From assembly GCA_964203235.1 (NCBI GenBank), contig CAXNLE010000002.1, positions 186,001-250,000 of the forward strand: a stretch of DNA of 64,000 nucleotides, given 5' to 3'. This stretch comes from BACL27 sp964203235 (GTDB taxonomy: Bacteria; Actinomycetota; Acidimicrobiia; Acidimicrobiales; Ilumatobacteraceae). The notes below the pieces were generated by a model. It saw nothing but the letters and a program-made list of their open reading frames with translations, searched no databases and was not told the origin of the DNA. Positions 1 to 8,878 of this stretch are shown piece after piece; position 1 is the first letter of the stretch; every line of letters begins with the position of its first letter. The translations under genes and the position numbers were made by a program.

Positions 1-30
1 ACCTGCTCGCATAAATCAGGCTTCTTTGCT

Positions 31-861
31 CTAACTCTTGCTCTTGGCTTTGACTAACGATTCCTGCTCGTTCATTAATTTATCTATCTCTGTTTTGCTG
101 TGCTCGTCATATAAAACGTTATTTTTTATTCGGGTTACACCCTTAGCTAACTTGCGGGCGCTTTCCTTCATATCAAATGGCGGCTTATAACTACTAACTT
201 TGTCTACAAATGCATGAGCTAGTTTACCAATTCGGCCTATTTTGACCCTAACGATATGACTCTGCCAGATGTCAGTAACTGGGTCACCTAAGTCAAGTGC
301 GCCCCGCCGTACAAACGGATCAACTGTATTCGCTTCGTCATACATAGCCTTCCCGATCAAATAGGTTCGGTAAATCAGGTGACCCTGAAAAGCAGCTTCC
401 TTCTTTCTCACTACATAATCATGGTCAAGGGGATCTTTTTTTTGCGACACTACTGTCAATCCCCCAAAGTCTTGCGGCTTAAATTCGCCGTCTTGGGCTT
501 CTCGTGCAAGTAAGTACCAACGAAATGGAAACAATGCAAGATACCGCCAAAAATCCTTGTCTTCGCGCAAATCTATGCTGCAACTCTCAATAATCTCATA
601 GATTTGACCCGCAAATTTTATCTCAAATAAATATAGGTCATCAACTGTTCGATTCTTTTTTTCTGAAAATTTTTGCTCCCAAGATTTCTGGACTGCGGCA
701 GAGCTTTTCTCAATTCTGACGCGGTCGTAGTCGAATCCGTCTTTTAAAACGACGAATTGATCCTCACTAATGTCAACGAATAACTGACTTTTTTTTGGGG
801 CAGCCATAATAAGATCTGCCACTTCCTGAGCTTTTGCCGCGCTTAGTGTTGGATAAGTCAT
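31..861 (-). CDS. Defence-associated protein, possibly DUF6339-like
   Basis: I read 276 residues from an ATG at 861, preceded by AGGGGGAAA; a GTG at 909 would overlap the upstream gene and has no such site. The protein is soluble and charged, with no membrane segment or obvious catalytic motif. A central aromatic stretch, DFWRYLALFPFRWYLLAR (about residues 103-120 from the ATG), and a Lys-rich C-terminus stand out. From memory it resembles DUF6339-type proteins found beside GHKL ATPases in methyltransferase-linked defence loci, but I could not test this. It is the last visible gene of a four-gene minus-strand operon (methyltransferase, GHKL ATPase, unknown, this gene). The operon may continue beyond the left edge, so further components could be missing. 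Confidence 0.6.
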   Translation of the reverse strand: MTYPTLSAAKAQEVADLIMAAPKKSQLFVDISEDQFVVLKDGFDYDRVRIEKSSAAVQKSWEQKFSEKKNRTVDDLYLFEIKFAGQIYEIIESCSIDLREDKDFWRYLALFPFRWYLLAREAQDGEFKPQDFGGLTVVSQKKDPLDHDYVVRKKEAAFQGHLIYRTYLIGKAMYDEANTVDPFVRRGALDLGDPVTDIWQSHIVRVKIGRIGKLAHAFVDKVSSYKPPFDMKESARKLAKGVTRIKNNVLYDEHSKTEIDKLMNEQESLVKAKSKS

Positions 862-875
862 TTTCCCCCTCAGAA

Positions 876-1853
876 TTAATTCAGTTCGTTGTCCAGCAAG
901 GATTGCCACTTAGCGGTGTTTTGTCCAATACCTGATATCGCTGCTGCAATTTCGCTTGGTTTTTCTTTTACGGCTTGAATAAAATCAATGCCAGCGATCA
1001 ACGGTTTAGCATGAGCTTTGGTAAAACTCTTCTTCAGAATTGAAATCACTAACGGCTCCTTTAGGCGATACTGCTCAATATCAACGTTTTGTAGTTCAGC
1101 ACTTACCAAATAGACAAGCTGACCAAGAGCCACCAGCGCCAAGGAAGACAGGTACTGATCTACCCATTTATCTTTTCGTTTCGCACATAAATTAAAAATT
1201 CCTTCATTCATGTAAATCGTAAGATTTCCTTCAAAAGTATCAATTTCAAGTAATTCGCATTGTGCTATCACCGCCAGCTCAGTTGCCATGGGCAGTTTTA
1301 AATCCCTTGCAGATTTTGCATCTAGTGCTTTGGGGCTTAGGCCATTCAGATTTGGATTTGGCTTTATTCCAAAGCTAGTTTCGGCGAGTATTGACCCCTT
1401 GCGGTAAGGCGTAAGACTTTTAGGCACTCTCTCTTTCACAAGTGTCAATGACACCTCGATCTGAAAACCATTCTTCCTGTCAAGAAGCGCTTCATTCCGT
1501 GCCTTTGACTGTTCTGCTAGTAAAACTTGGCTTGGAACTTTGGACAATAGTTCTGAATAAATGACGAACCTATTTTTTAAAAAACTTGAGTCTGCAATAA
1601 TGGTGAGTTTTATGTCATCAGCCGACATATCAATTTTTCCGAGGGCCTTCTTGGTCTCTGAGTGACCCCATTGTGGCAAAAAGGTTAAACCAAGCTCTCT
1701 GATCTCCTCAAAGTCCACACGCATTATCTGATTAGATTTAAGGGTCATTGGGAGACCGAACTTGCTATTTACAACTAAATTGCTATTTTCAAGTAACTCT
1801 TGGACTAATTCAAGATTTTCCCAAGGCCTAACGATTGGCGATTCGCGATTCAT
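876..1853 (-). CDS. Unknown protein of GHKL/methyltransferase defence operon
   Basis: This 325-residue protein starts with an ATG that overlaps the stop of the GHKL ATPase gene (ATGA), so translation is likely coupled. It ends 14 bp before the next gene. I do not recognise the family. It has no transmembrane segment and no PD-(D/E)xK motif that I can see, so calling it the nuclease would be a guess. The middle part (about residues 125-250) looks like a mixed alpha/beta domain, and the C-terminus is Lys-rich and helical. Tight coupling to the ATPase argues that the two act in one complex. Its role as effector or adaptor is unknown. Confidence 0.55.
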   Translation of the reverse strand: MNRESPIVRPWENLELVQELLENSNLVVNSKFGLPMTLKSNQIMRVDFEEIRELGLTFLPQWGHSETKKALGKIDMSADDIKLTIIADSSFLKNRFVIYSELLSKVPSQVLLAEQSKARNEALLDRKNGFQIEVSLTLVKERVPKSLTPYRKGSILAETSFGIKPNPNLNGLSPKALDAKSARDLKLPMATELAVIAQCELLEIDTFEGNLTIYMNEGIFNLCAKRKDKWVDQYLSSLALVALGQLVYLVSAELQNVDIEQYRLKEPLVISILKKSFTKAHAKPLIAGIDFIQAVKEKPSEIAAAISGIGQNTAKWQSLLDNELN

Positions 1854-3850
1854 TTCTTCAACTCAATTTGTTCCACGATTGGATTTGGCGCGACAGACCA
1901 GTCACTTGAAAATTCCTTACTTTGCCATTCAAACTCGTAATCTGATCCTTTTATAAGATCGCCCTCGTAAGAACCGTCTTCCTTGTTTAGTTTGAAGCCT
2001 GCTTTTGGCTTATAAGAACTTGCATCAACTAGTTCCAACTCGTTGTGTTTGCCATCCTCAAGAACTGCCCATGATAATAATATTTTGGCTCTCACCAAGT
2101 CAGGCACGGGTTTTTTTTCAGTACCTTGTTGCAAACTAATCACGCAGCTTGTTTTAAGCTTCAGCGTTGTCGGACTAGTGCCCTTTAAACGTTGAGATCC
2201 ACCAGGAAATTGAATTGAAAATATTCTGGGCTCTACTGGATCTGGCTCATCAATAACACCTCGACTTCCACTTGTAAATAAATTAGTAAATGCCGCAAAC
2301 CTCACCGACGTTTTACTTATTTCTCCCCGAAGTAATTCACGCAGCGATACAACCTCTGCGTGAATTTTTTTTAAGACATTATTTGCGACCTCTCGATATT
2401 CAGGGGCAACATGCTTAGATTTAGTACTCCATTCATTATGAAGATGTGGCTCAGTTAGACGCAGAACTTTTGCAGCATCACTATTGCTCTTTGAATCAAC
2501 CAGCAAAATACCTCTCAAATAGGGAGGACTACTCCTGTTTATCGCCGGCGATGGTTGGTAAGCGATTACCATGTCGCCTCGCACTAAAGCCGTGAGGGTA
2601 GCCGAGTCATTTTCTTCCCGATAAGACCAACCACCATCTGAAGTGTCGGATGTCAAAACTAAGGTACCAGTTTGCATCTGCTTTTTATCGTGCATGACTG
2701 TGACTTCGATTTTTATCTCTTTGCTCTTATCAAATTCGGCGCCACCCACTGCGACTTCATAAGCTCTCAAAAATGGGGCCAACTCAGGACGCTCTGAAGG
2801 CTTGATAGGGACATCACTTGCGTTCTCATCTACAACTTCAATCTTGGGTCCATCTTGTTTCGCTAACAACGGCCACCAATTACGCTCTATGGACTTAGCT
2901 AATTCGTCCGCAGAAAAAGATGGTTCAATAATTACATAAGTTGATCCATGGTCTTCAACTTTTGATTCATTTCTTGTTTGTATTTCGGCGACATCCAATC
3001 CAATAATATAATTATCAGCTTCCGAATTTTCTAATGGAAAAAAATTATCAGCCCATGCGTCAGATTTCTCATTAGATCTTCTTCCAAAAATACCTGCACC
3101 TGTGCAGGACCTATCGTCTATTGCATGACTTTTCCAATACGCCACACCTAAAACTCTCTTGCTGTGCCCCGGCTGATCCTCAGTCAGGTCAACTCTTGGT
3201 CGAAAACAGGTATAGACGAGAAGCGTCCGACAACTTGAAGCCCCAGCTACAGCTTTTTTTCCATGACCCCATGAGCCACCTGATGCAAATGTGTCACCCT
3301 TTTCGCTCTTTGACTGAATTAATGCATATTTCAGCCTTGAACCCTTCTTCCGTGCATCACCATTGGTCCACCAGTGGCCATACATTCCAAGTCCACCGAC
3401 TTCTGAGCAAACCAAAATTTTTAGTTCGGTTGGCTGCTTGGTTGCCGTTAACCACTTGCTATCTGACAAGCGATTAGTTTCTTTTTCCTTAACAGACATC
3501 GCTTGATAGCGGTCTCTCATTGTGTCTAAACCTGATTTCTTTACAAAGGTCTGAAGCCCTTTGCCGGTCAATTTGACAAATCTGAACTTGATTGCATTTT
3601 GTTTAGGAAGACTTACCTTTTCACCGCGTTTGATTAATTCTTTAAGTTGCTCATTCTGAGTCTGAATACTGTCCCACGAGTTCTGAATATATTCCCGAGC
3701 AAAAATTTCGGCATGTGCTGGTGGTCCATCACGTAGATCTGCCCGCCATTCCTTCCACTCCGCATCAAAGGCGATCGGGTCTGGATAGTCATTGAACTGA
3801 TCCTCATTCGGCCAAACCCACTCCAACTTGACTCTCCATTCTTGGGACAC
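1850..3850 (-). CDS. GHKL (Hsp90/MutL/MORC-fold) ATPase
   Basis: A 666-residue protein with the GHKL ATP-binding signatures in order: an N-box (FAREYIQNSWDS, near residue 50), a glycine-rich motif (EVGGLGMYGHWW, near residue 150) and the lid/G2 box GSWGHGKKAVAGASSCR (near residue 195). The N-box Asn is the magnesium ligand and the upstream Glu the general base in this fold. The remaining 400 residues are likely transducer and partner-binding domains. Such MORC/MutL-like ATPases next to cytosine methyltransferases are known in prokaryotic restriction and defence loci, where they are thought to drive conformational clamping on DNA. It lies 50 bp downstream of the methyltransferase gene and is coupled to the next gene by ATGA overlap. 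The fold is well supported; the exact system type is not. Confidence 0.85.
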   Translation of the reverse strand: MSQEWRVKLEWVWPNEDQFNDYPDPIAFDAEWKEWRADLRDGPPAHAEIFAREYIQNSWDSIQTQNEQLKELIKRGEKVSLPKQNAIKFRFVKLTGKGLQTFVKKSGLDTMRDRYQAMSVKEKETNRLSDSKWLTATKQPTELKILVCSEVGGLGMYGHWWTNGDARKKGSRLKYALIQSKSEKGDTFASGGSWGHGKKAVAGASSCRTLLVYTCFRPRVDLTEDQPGHSKRVLGVAYWKSHAIDDRSCTGAGIFGRRSNEKSDAWADNFFPLENSEADNYIIGLDVAEIQTRNESKVEDHGSTYVIIEPSFSADELAKSIERNWWPLLAKQDGPKIEVVDENASDVPIKPSERPELAPFLRAYEVAVGGAEFDKSKEIKIEVTVMHDKKQMQTGTLVLTSDTSDGGWSYREENDSATLTALVRGDMVIAYQPSPAINRSSPPYLRGILLVDSKSNSDAAKVLRLTEPHLHNEWSTKSKHVAPEYREVANNVLKKIHAEVVSLRELLRGEISKTSVRFAAFTNLFTSGSRGVIDEPDPVEPRIFSIQFPGGSQRLKGTSPTTLKLKTSCVISLQQGTEKKPVPDLVRAKILLSWAVLEDGKHNELELVDASSYKPKAGFKLNKEDGSYEGDLIKGSDYEFEWQSKEFSSDWSVAPNPIVEQIELKK

Positions 3851-3900
3851 TTACTTCCCTCAATGCAAACTACTGCACTTAACCTATTTTCTACAAAATC

Positions 3901-5082
3901 CTAAAGGATATACCGAAGTAAATTATCGGCGATTTCTCGAATTACTTTTGCATTTACTGCATTCCCAGCCTGTTCGTAAGCAATTCGATCAGACTCATGC
4001 GGCACGAAGCTCTTTGGGAAGCCTTGTAGACGCATTACTTCTTCCACAGAGGCTCTCCGCAAATACCCCTCGCCGTAGCGACCGCCTGGATCAAACTCTC
4101 TAGATTCAAAACTGGGCTTATTTTCCAATTTATGCGGAAAGTAGATCGGAAGAAATCGTGCCCATACCTTAGTGAGTGTCGGCACCATTCCTTTTGCGTG
4201 ATAGGCCTGCCCGACATTGCCGCCAGGACATGAGTAAGCCTTACCGACTCGACGCATCCCATCTTTAAATGATGGCCTGATACCCGGCTTTAACGTTCGC
4301 CGAATATTATCTAATTGCGTTTTTGAAAAGTCACGATCTTTATTGCCAATCTTACGATCAGCAATTTTTGTGAAAGCATTTTTTTTATACTGATGGATAA
4401 CAAAAGACTCTCCAAGGACAAGCTCATCCTCATCCATCAGGTCTCGGTGCACACCAATAAAATACAAACGCTTACGAACCTGTGGCGAGCCAAGATCACT
4501 ACTATTAATTTCAAGCCATTTAATTTCATAATTTTTATCTAGATCATCAAACTTTTCTTCCATTCGCTTCATAGAGTTACCAATTTTTTGATCAATAAAT
4601 GCTTTTCGTGACGTCCCAGCACTCCCACCATTAGTCCGCATACCAAGGACATTCTCCAAAATAAAAGTCTTTGCATTAAAAGCCGTAATTGCATCAACAA
4701 TTGAATCATAAAATTCACCACGAGGATCTGAAAGACCGCGCTTTCTTCCCGAGTTTGAAAAAGGTTGACATGGGAAACCAGCTGTAAGAATGTCCGCTTG
4801 ATCTCTATTACTTAAGTCAAGTTTCTTAACATCAGTCTGAAAGACTTCGGCCGCGCAATTATGATTCGCCATGTAAACATTGCGACAATCTTCATTAATT
4901 TCGGCAACCAATAGTGGTTCAACTGCGAGTCTTTTCTTTTTCGCCGCTGCAGCTATCCCGTAATGGAAACCGCCAATACCGGCAAAAAGATCAACAATCT
5001 TGATTGAGTTCTTTGATTTTTTGACACCGTCTTCAACATACGGGTCGTCATCAATCGGTTCTATATTTTTAATACGGGTCAA
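3901..5082 (-). CDS. dcm: DNA (cytosine-5-)methyltransferase
   Basis: 393 residues with the canonical m5C methyltransferase motifs: I (IVDLFAGIGG, SAM binding, near residue 30), IV (TAGFPCQPFS, catalytic Cys near residue 105), VI (ENV), VIII (QVRKRLYFIGV) and X (QAGNAVNAKVIREIA) near the C-terminus. The region between VIII and X is the target-recognition segment. The only upstream start is a TTG at 5082 with a weak ribosome site. It heads the minus-strand operon with the GHKL ATPase and two further proteins, so it is probably the self-marking enzyme of that system rather than a solitary Dcm. Recognition sequence cannot be read from the protein alone. Confidence 0.93.
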   Translation of the reverse strand: MTRIKNIEPIDDDPYVEDGVKKSKNSIKIVDLFAGIGGFHYGIAAAAKKKRLAVEPLLVAEINEDCRNVYMANHNCAAEVFQTDVKKLDLSNRDQADILTAGFPCQPFSNSGRKRGLSDPRGEFYDSIVDAITAFNAKTFILENVLGMRTNGGSAGTSRKAFIDQKIGNSMKRMEEKFDDLDKNYEIKWLEINSSDLGSPQVRKRLYFIGVHRDLMDEDELVLGESFVIHQYKKNAFTKIADRKIGNKDRDFSKTQLDNIRRTLKPGIRPSFKDGMRRVGKAYSCPGGNVGQAYHAKGMVPTLTKVWARFLPIYFPHKLENKPSFESREFDPGGRYGEGYLRRASVEEVMRLQGFPKSFVPHESDRIAYEQAGNAVNAKVIREIADNLLRYIL

Positions 5083-5288
5083 CTTTTTACTTTCTGATTA
5101 CTACTAGATTCTGTCTTCAAATAATACATGACCACTGTTTCCGGGCTGGCAAAAGTCAATTAAAGAGATGCGGTCAATACTGCGACTACTGGGGACACAT
5201 CATGTTGGTGGGACCGAGGTGGTTTGGGTTTCAACTGAAGCATGACTAAACCTCAAACTGCGCCGCACCAACTGGCTAAGGTCTGGTT

Positions 5289-5414
5289 ATGGATCGTGAC
5301 GAAATCATTGATGGCGAAATCTGCGACGGATGCGGTATCCCTATTTTCTTCTACGGTGAACAAACTACCGAGTGCCCACAATGCGGCAGCGAATACAAAC
5401 TCTCAGAGGATTAA
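5289..5414 (+). CDS. Small zinc-ribbon protein, 41 residues
   Basis: A short ORF starts at an ATG (5289) preceded by AAGG at 5278-5281, seven bases upstream. It encodes 41 residues with two CxxC knuckles, CDGC at 12-15 and CPQC at 29-32, each followed by Gly, which is the layout of a rubredoxin-like zinc ribbon. The N-terminus is acidic. It lies 62 bp upstream of the second methyltransferase gene on the same strand and could be co-transcribed with it. Another frame also stays open here (5242-5463), but its product is low-complexity and has no comparable pattern. Function is unknown; a small controller or DNA-binding accessory is possible. Confidence is moderate because the ORF is short. Confidence 0.55.
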   Translation: MDRDEIIDGEICDGCGIPIFFYGEQTTECPQCGSEYKLSED

Positions 5415-5476
5415 CCCCACGGCGCACCTCTGTGAGATAACGTCGGGTGCTAAAGATCGATAGTCATGAGGAGCGA

Positions 5477-6724
5477 GTGAAATTCACAGCAGTTGATTTA
5501 TTTGCGGGTTGTGGTGGGGTCTCTCAAGGCTTTGATCAAGCCGGTTTTGAGACAGTTTTCGTTAACGAGATTCATCCTTTTGCGATGGCCACTTTTCTGA
5601 CGAATCGTCGAGAGACAAATCTCTCTGATCCGAGAAATCACTGCTTTGACATTCTTTCAATCACTCAAAAGCCTGCGGAACTTGATGCCCTAGCTCGTCG
5701 ACTTCGAAGAAATCATGGCGATATTGATGTGGTAATTGGAGGACCACCGTGCCAAGGGTATAGCGGCATCGGGCATCGACGCTCATTTGACATTGACAAA
5801 AAAGAGATCCCTAGTAATCATCTTTATCGCGAGATGGCAAAGTTCGTCCAAGCCATCGGCCCTAAGGTATTCGTCTTTGAGAATGTTAGAGGTCTCTTGA
5901 ACTCAAAGTGGACTTCGGATGGGGAATCAGGTGAGATCTGGCGTGATGTTCAGAGAGCATTCAGGCAAATTAACGTTCAGCGTGGCGCTAAAACTCTCGA
6001 GTACTCAATTGCAAGCAGTCTCGTATTTGCAAAGGACTATGGCGTGCCTCAAAACAGACCACGAATAATTCTGATTGGAATCAGGAGTGATGTGGTGTCA
6101 TCCAAAATGCCTGATGGAATTGAAGGAGGAATGCTTCCTGCTCCAATCTTTGGTTCGCCGGATCTTATTGACCTACTTGGTGATCTCGTGGATCCGAATT
6201 GGACCGCAGGTGGCGAGACCACGAAATATCTGACAAAGCCTCAGTCTAAGGTGCAAGATAAACTTCGTCGTCGTCCAGATGGGACACTTATGGGTAAGGG
6301 CTCAGATCTCACTGAGCAAGAGTATTCAAAACACAGCCAAGATGTAATTGCCAAGTTCACTCACATGATTGCGAATAATGGCGAGATTCCCGAGCACATG
6401 AAGACAAAGAAGTTTGCTCAACGACTGCTCCCGATTCGGTGGGGAGACAAGGGTCCTACAATTACTGCCACTTCACTGCCTGATGACTATGTTCACTTCT
6501 CACAACCTCGAGTGCCCACAGTAAGAGAGTGGGCTCGCCTCCAGACATTTCCCGATTGGTATCAGTTTGAGGGTAAGAGAACTACAGGCGGAAGACGGCG
6601 TGCAGGAGATCCTGATGCGGGAGATTGGACTCGAGATTTACCAAAGTTCACTCAAATCGGCAATGCGGTACCTGTTCTGCTCGCGGAACAAATTGCACTT
6701 CATATACGCAAACTTTTAAACTGA
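5477..6724 (+). CDS. DNA (cytosine-5-)methyltransferase of type II R-M system
   Basis: 415 residues from a GTG at 5477, chosen because GAGGAG lies directly upstream (5468-5473); a GTG at 5447 is also in frame but poorly placed. Motif I (AVDLFAGCGG) follows at once, then IV (GGPPCQGYS, catalytic Cys), VI (FENVRGL), VIII (QNRPRIILIGI) and X (QIGNAVPVLLAEQIALHI). The target-recognition region lies between about residues 235 and 345. The gene is convergent with, and overlaps by 9 bp, an MvaI/BcnI-family endonuclease gene, so the pair should form a type II restriction-modification system. Family members cut CC(W/S)GG sites, so a CCNGG-like target is a reasonable but untested guess. Confidence 0.93.
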   Translation: MKFTAVDLFAGCGGVSQGFDQAGFETVFVNEIHPFAMATFLTNRRETNLSDPRNHCFDILSITQKPAELDALARRLRRNHGDIDVVIGGPPCQGYSGIGHRRSFDIDKKEIPSNHLYREMAKFVQAIGPKVFVFENVRGLLNSKWTSDGESGEIWRDVQRAFRQINVQRGAKTLEYSIASSLVFAKDYGVPQNRPRIILIGIRSDVVSSKMPDGIEGGMLPAPIFGSPDLIDLLGDLVDPNWTAGGETTKYLTKPQSKVQDKLRRRPDGTLMGKGSDLTEQEYSKHSQDVIAKFTHMIANNGEIPEHMKTKKFAQRLLPIRWGDKGPTITATSLPDDYVHFSQPRVPTVREWARLQTFPDWYQFEGKRTTGGRRRAGDPDAGDWTRDLPKFTQIGNAVPVLLAEQIALHIRKLLN

Positions 6725-7915
6725 TATCGCATAGTTAACGGGCGGAGGAAACAGTAGATCGAAGTTCTTTGGCCACACTTTGAACAGGTAACCGTGATCT
6801 CGGGTTCCACCAGACGGCTTTGAACTCAACGTATAGTCCATCTCTATCTTCCCGGTATCCACCAACAGCCCCAAATTATTGATGAGAGGGCTTCTAGTGT
6901 GAACAACATTCGTAAAATGAAACTGCTCCTTGCTTTTTGTAATTCGGTTTTGAGCTTTAACCCAGAATGTTTCTTTGTGTTTAGCAGCGAGCGCAGCTTC
7001 TAATTCACTCAGCACCCACAGGACGACTGGTTCCTCGGTGCCGTCGCTTTTCAACGCCAAATTCTCAACTAATTCGCCAGAAGTGCTGACCCGCATGAAT
7101 AATCCCTGCGAGTTCGGGGTAATTGAGACTGAGCAGTACAACTGTGTGCGATCTCGCCGTGGGTTGTGGTATCCGTAAGCCTTAAGAATTTCCTTTCCGG
7201 ATTTAAGCCTGCTCATTTCCCATTTAGGTATCTGTGAGAACATTGTTGAACGAGATTTAGCCGACCCAGTAGTCGGCACTCGACCACTCTTAAGTTCGAT
7301 TCCTTTAAAATCAGGAGCACGACTTGAATTGGCTTTGATCCCTAGCAAAGATTCTAAAGTGAAGCCGATACCTGTCGGACCTGGACGCATTGAATCCACA
7401 AATCCCATTGCAGATATGTCGGTCAGCTTGCCAAGTAGTTCCTCTGCAGCATAAGACTTCCCAGCCCTTTCCAGCAGTTTATTGAGTGGTGACCCAATTA
7501 TTTCTCGGCTCGCCCAAATATCAGGACTACTGCAATTGACAACATACGTTGTCCCACTTTGGTCAACAATCAGCACAATCAAATTGAATGGGTTTGCGTA
7601 TTCATTTAGACGCCCGACCCATAATCTTGGATCACCATTTTTGGTTTGCGGTCTGTAAAGAGAGATTTCACGATCAATCATGTGGTCGCTAAGGACAAGT
7701 TTTACCGGAATCTTCCGCTTATTATCTGGCCCTTGTGCTTGTTTGCCGAAGTCATGCAGATCTTTGGACTTTAAGAAACGTCTTATGCCATCGTGCGCAT
7801 CAACAATTGATTTTGTCATTCCAGTATCAGTTGGCACAAAGTACCCACCTTCTACCCCGTGTCTGGCCAACTCTGATATCACTATCTCAATTGGCACATC
7901 GGATTTCGCAAGCAT
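6716..7915 (-). CDS. MvaI/BcnI-family type II restriction endonuclease
   Basis: 399 residues from an ATG at 7915. The region GIKANSSRAPDFKGIELKSG (near residues 190-210) holds the PD-(D/E)xK-type centre APDFKGIELKS, as in MvaI and BcnI, with the acidic residue and the ExK triad in the expected spacing. Flanking segments (DPRLWVGRLNEY and the RSTMFSQIPKWEMS stretch) also match my memory of the family. MvaI and BcnI are monomeric enzymes that nick each strand of CCWGG or CCSGG in turn. The gene faces the neighbouring methyltransferase gene tail to tail, a common layout that lets the enzyme pair be expressed from separate promoters. Length is larger than MvaI (about 250 residues), so an extra N-terminal domain of about 150 residues is likely. 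Confidence 0.87.
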   Translation of the reverse strand: MLAKSDVPIEIVISELARHGVEGGYFVPTDTGMTKSIVDAHDGIRRFLKSKDLHDFGKQAQGPDNKRKIPVKLVLSDHMIDREISLYRPQTKNGDPRLWVGRLNEYANPFNLIVLIVDQSGTTYVVNCSSPDIWASREIIGSPLNKLLERAGKSYAAEELLGKLTDISAMGFVDSMRPGPTGIGFTLESLLGIKANSSRAPDFKGIELKSGRVPTTGSAKSRSTMFSQIPKWEMSRLKSGKEILKAYGYHNPRRDRTQLYCSVSITPNSQGLFMRVSTSGELVENLALKSDGTEEPVVLWVLSELEAALAAKHKETFWVKAQNRITKSKEQFHFTNVVHTRSPLINNLGLLVDTGKIEMDYTLSSKPSGGTRDHGYLFKVWPKNFDLLFPPPVNYAISV

Positions 7916-8459
7916 GCAAACTTCTCTCTTTACTCGGTAGTAGATCTTTAATTCAAAGAATTCAAATTTTATGCCGCCCGCCTGTCGAGATTAATCAGTT
8001 ACGCATTTATTAAGATAGGCATTTTTGAGTCGATCGACAGACCCGACCAGAACTCCAAGATATTTTGAGATTACCAAAATAAAAGATTGCTGCTCATATA
8101 TCCATTACAAGACCAACATCCGAATTTAACACGGCACGACAAATCAAACTTAAGTTGAGGGTGAAATAGCCCTTGAACAAACTTAGGACGGGCGCGAGTG
8201 GGGGTTGAGGCGGCGTGATTAATCCATAAACAGATTGTGAGATGTACTTATATATAGGTATGAGCGGCGGGGTGTCGGGGGTGCGCCTAGTCGGATGAAG
8301 CGGGGCGCGAACTAGCCGACCCGGGGCCGAGGCTTAGACAAGCTGTTTTGAACGTGACCCCGAGACCGATAGAAACGATTGGCTCGTAAATCGATGTCAC
8401 AGTTCTGTGCTAAGCATGTGCTTGGTACTAAATGTGGTATCTCAAAAAATGGGGGAAAT
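7916..8459. other. Gene-free stretch with a GC-rich structured segment
   Basis: No credible gene is seen. The left part is AT-rich. The right part turns abruptly G-rich, and 8274-8320 can fold: GTCGG (8274-8278) with CCGAC (8316-8320), and GCGCC (8283-8287) with GGCGC (8304-8308), plus matching CTAG tetramers. A TATATATAG run (8250-8258) just upstream could be promoter-like. This may be a structured leader for the membrane-protein gene at 8460 or an independent RNA. No known riboswitch core was recognised. Confidence 0.35.
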
Positions 8460-8813
8460 ATGGATCAAGCAACTTGGTTGCAAATGTCAGCGAATACTGG
8501 TCAGTCAATTCGATCAGCACAGCTCAACTATTCATTAGGAACAATGGCAGGTTTGGCAATATTGGTTTTTGGTGACACTGCCGACTTTAAGTTGCCAGTA
8601 GCGGTTGCGATAATTGCTATGGCAATTTACGGACTTCTTGTGCCAATCTCTGGCATGCAAAATTGGAAAATCCTTATCGGTGATATGCCAGAATCAATGG
8701 CATCAACTGCAAGCGGTGCTGCTGCAAAGAAAGCACCAATTGGCATGTACATCATCGTCACTGCGGTACTTACAATCGCGGCTGCTGCTGCACAACTCTC
8801 AGCTCTCTACTAG
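8460..8813 (+). CDS. Small membrane protein of unknown function
   Basis: 117 residues from an ATG at 8460, preceded by GGGGGAAAT; upstream in-frame starts have no ribosome site. Three hydrophobic helices are visible: about 26-45 (LGTMAGLAILVF), 49-66 (LPVAVAIIAMAIYGLLVP) and the C-terminal 95-115 (MYIIVTAVLTIAAAAAQ). An Ala/Ser-rich linker precedes the last helix. The layout and the same G-rich ribosome site recur in the 119-residue protein at 14884, although sequence similarity is weak. It stands alone between the endonuclease gene and the converging persulfide regulator. I know no function for it. Confidence 0.75.
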   Translation: MDQATWLQMSANTGQSIRSAQLNYSLGTMAGLAILVFGDTADFKLPVAVAIIAMAIYGLLVPISGMQNWKILIGDMPESMASTASGAAAKKAPIGMYIIVTAVLTIAAAAAQLSALY

Positions 8814-8836
8814 GAGCTTTAACTAACAGCAGAGTT

Positions 8837-8873
8837 TTTGCACCGCGTTGTGCTTGGCGCAGCGCGGTGCAAA
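8837..8873. terminator. Stem-loop between convergent genes
   Basis: Perfect 11-bp stem TTTGCACCGCG / CGCGGTGCAAA with a 15-base loop, placed between the convergent ends at 8813 and 8879. It probably ends transcription from both sides, although neither side has a strong U tract. Confidence 0.6.
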
Positions 8874-8878
8874 CTTGT

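Noticed and set aside
31..5082. DISARM system
   Set aside because: No SNF2 helicase, DUF1998 or PLD-domain protein is present; only the methyltransferase would fit.
5242..5463. 73-residue ORF overlapping the zinc-ribbon ORF
   Set aside because: Composition looks like an out-of-frame reading; the overlapping 41-residue frame carries the only recognisable pattern.
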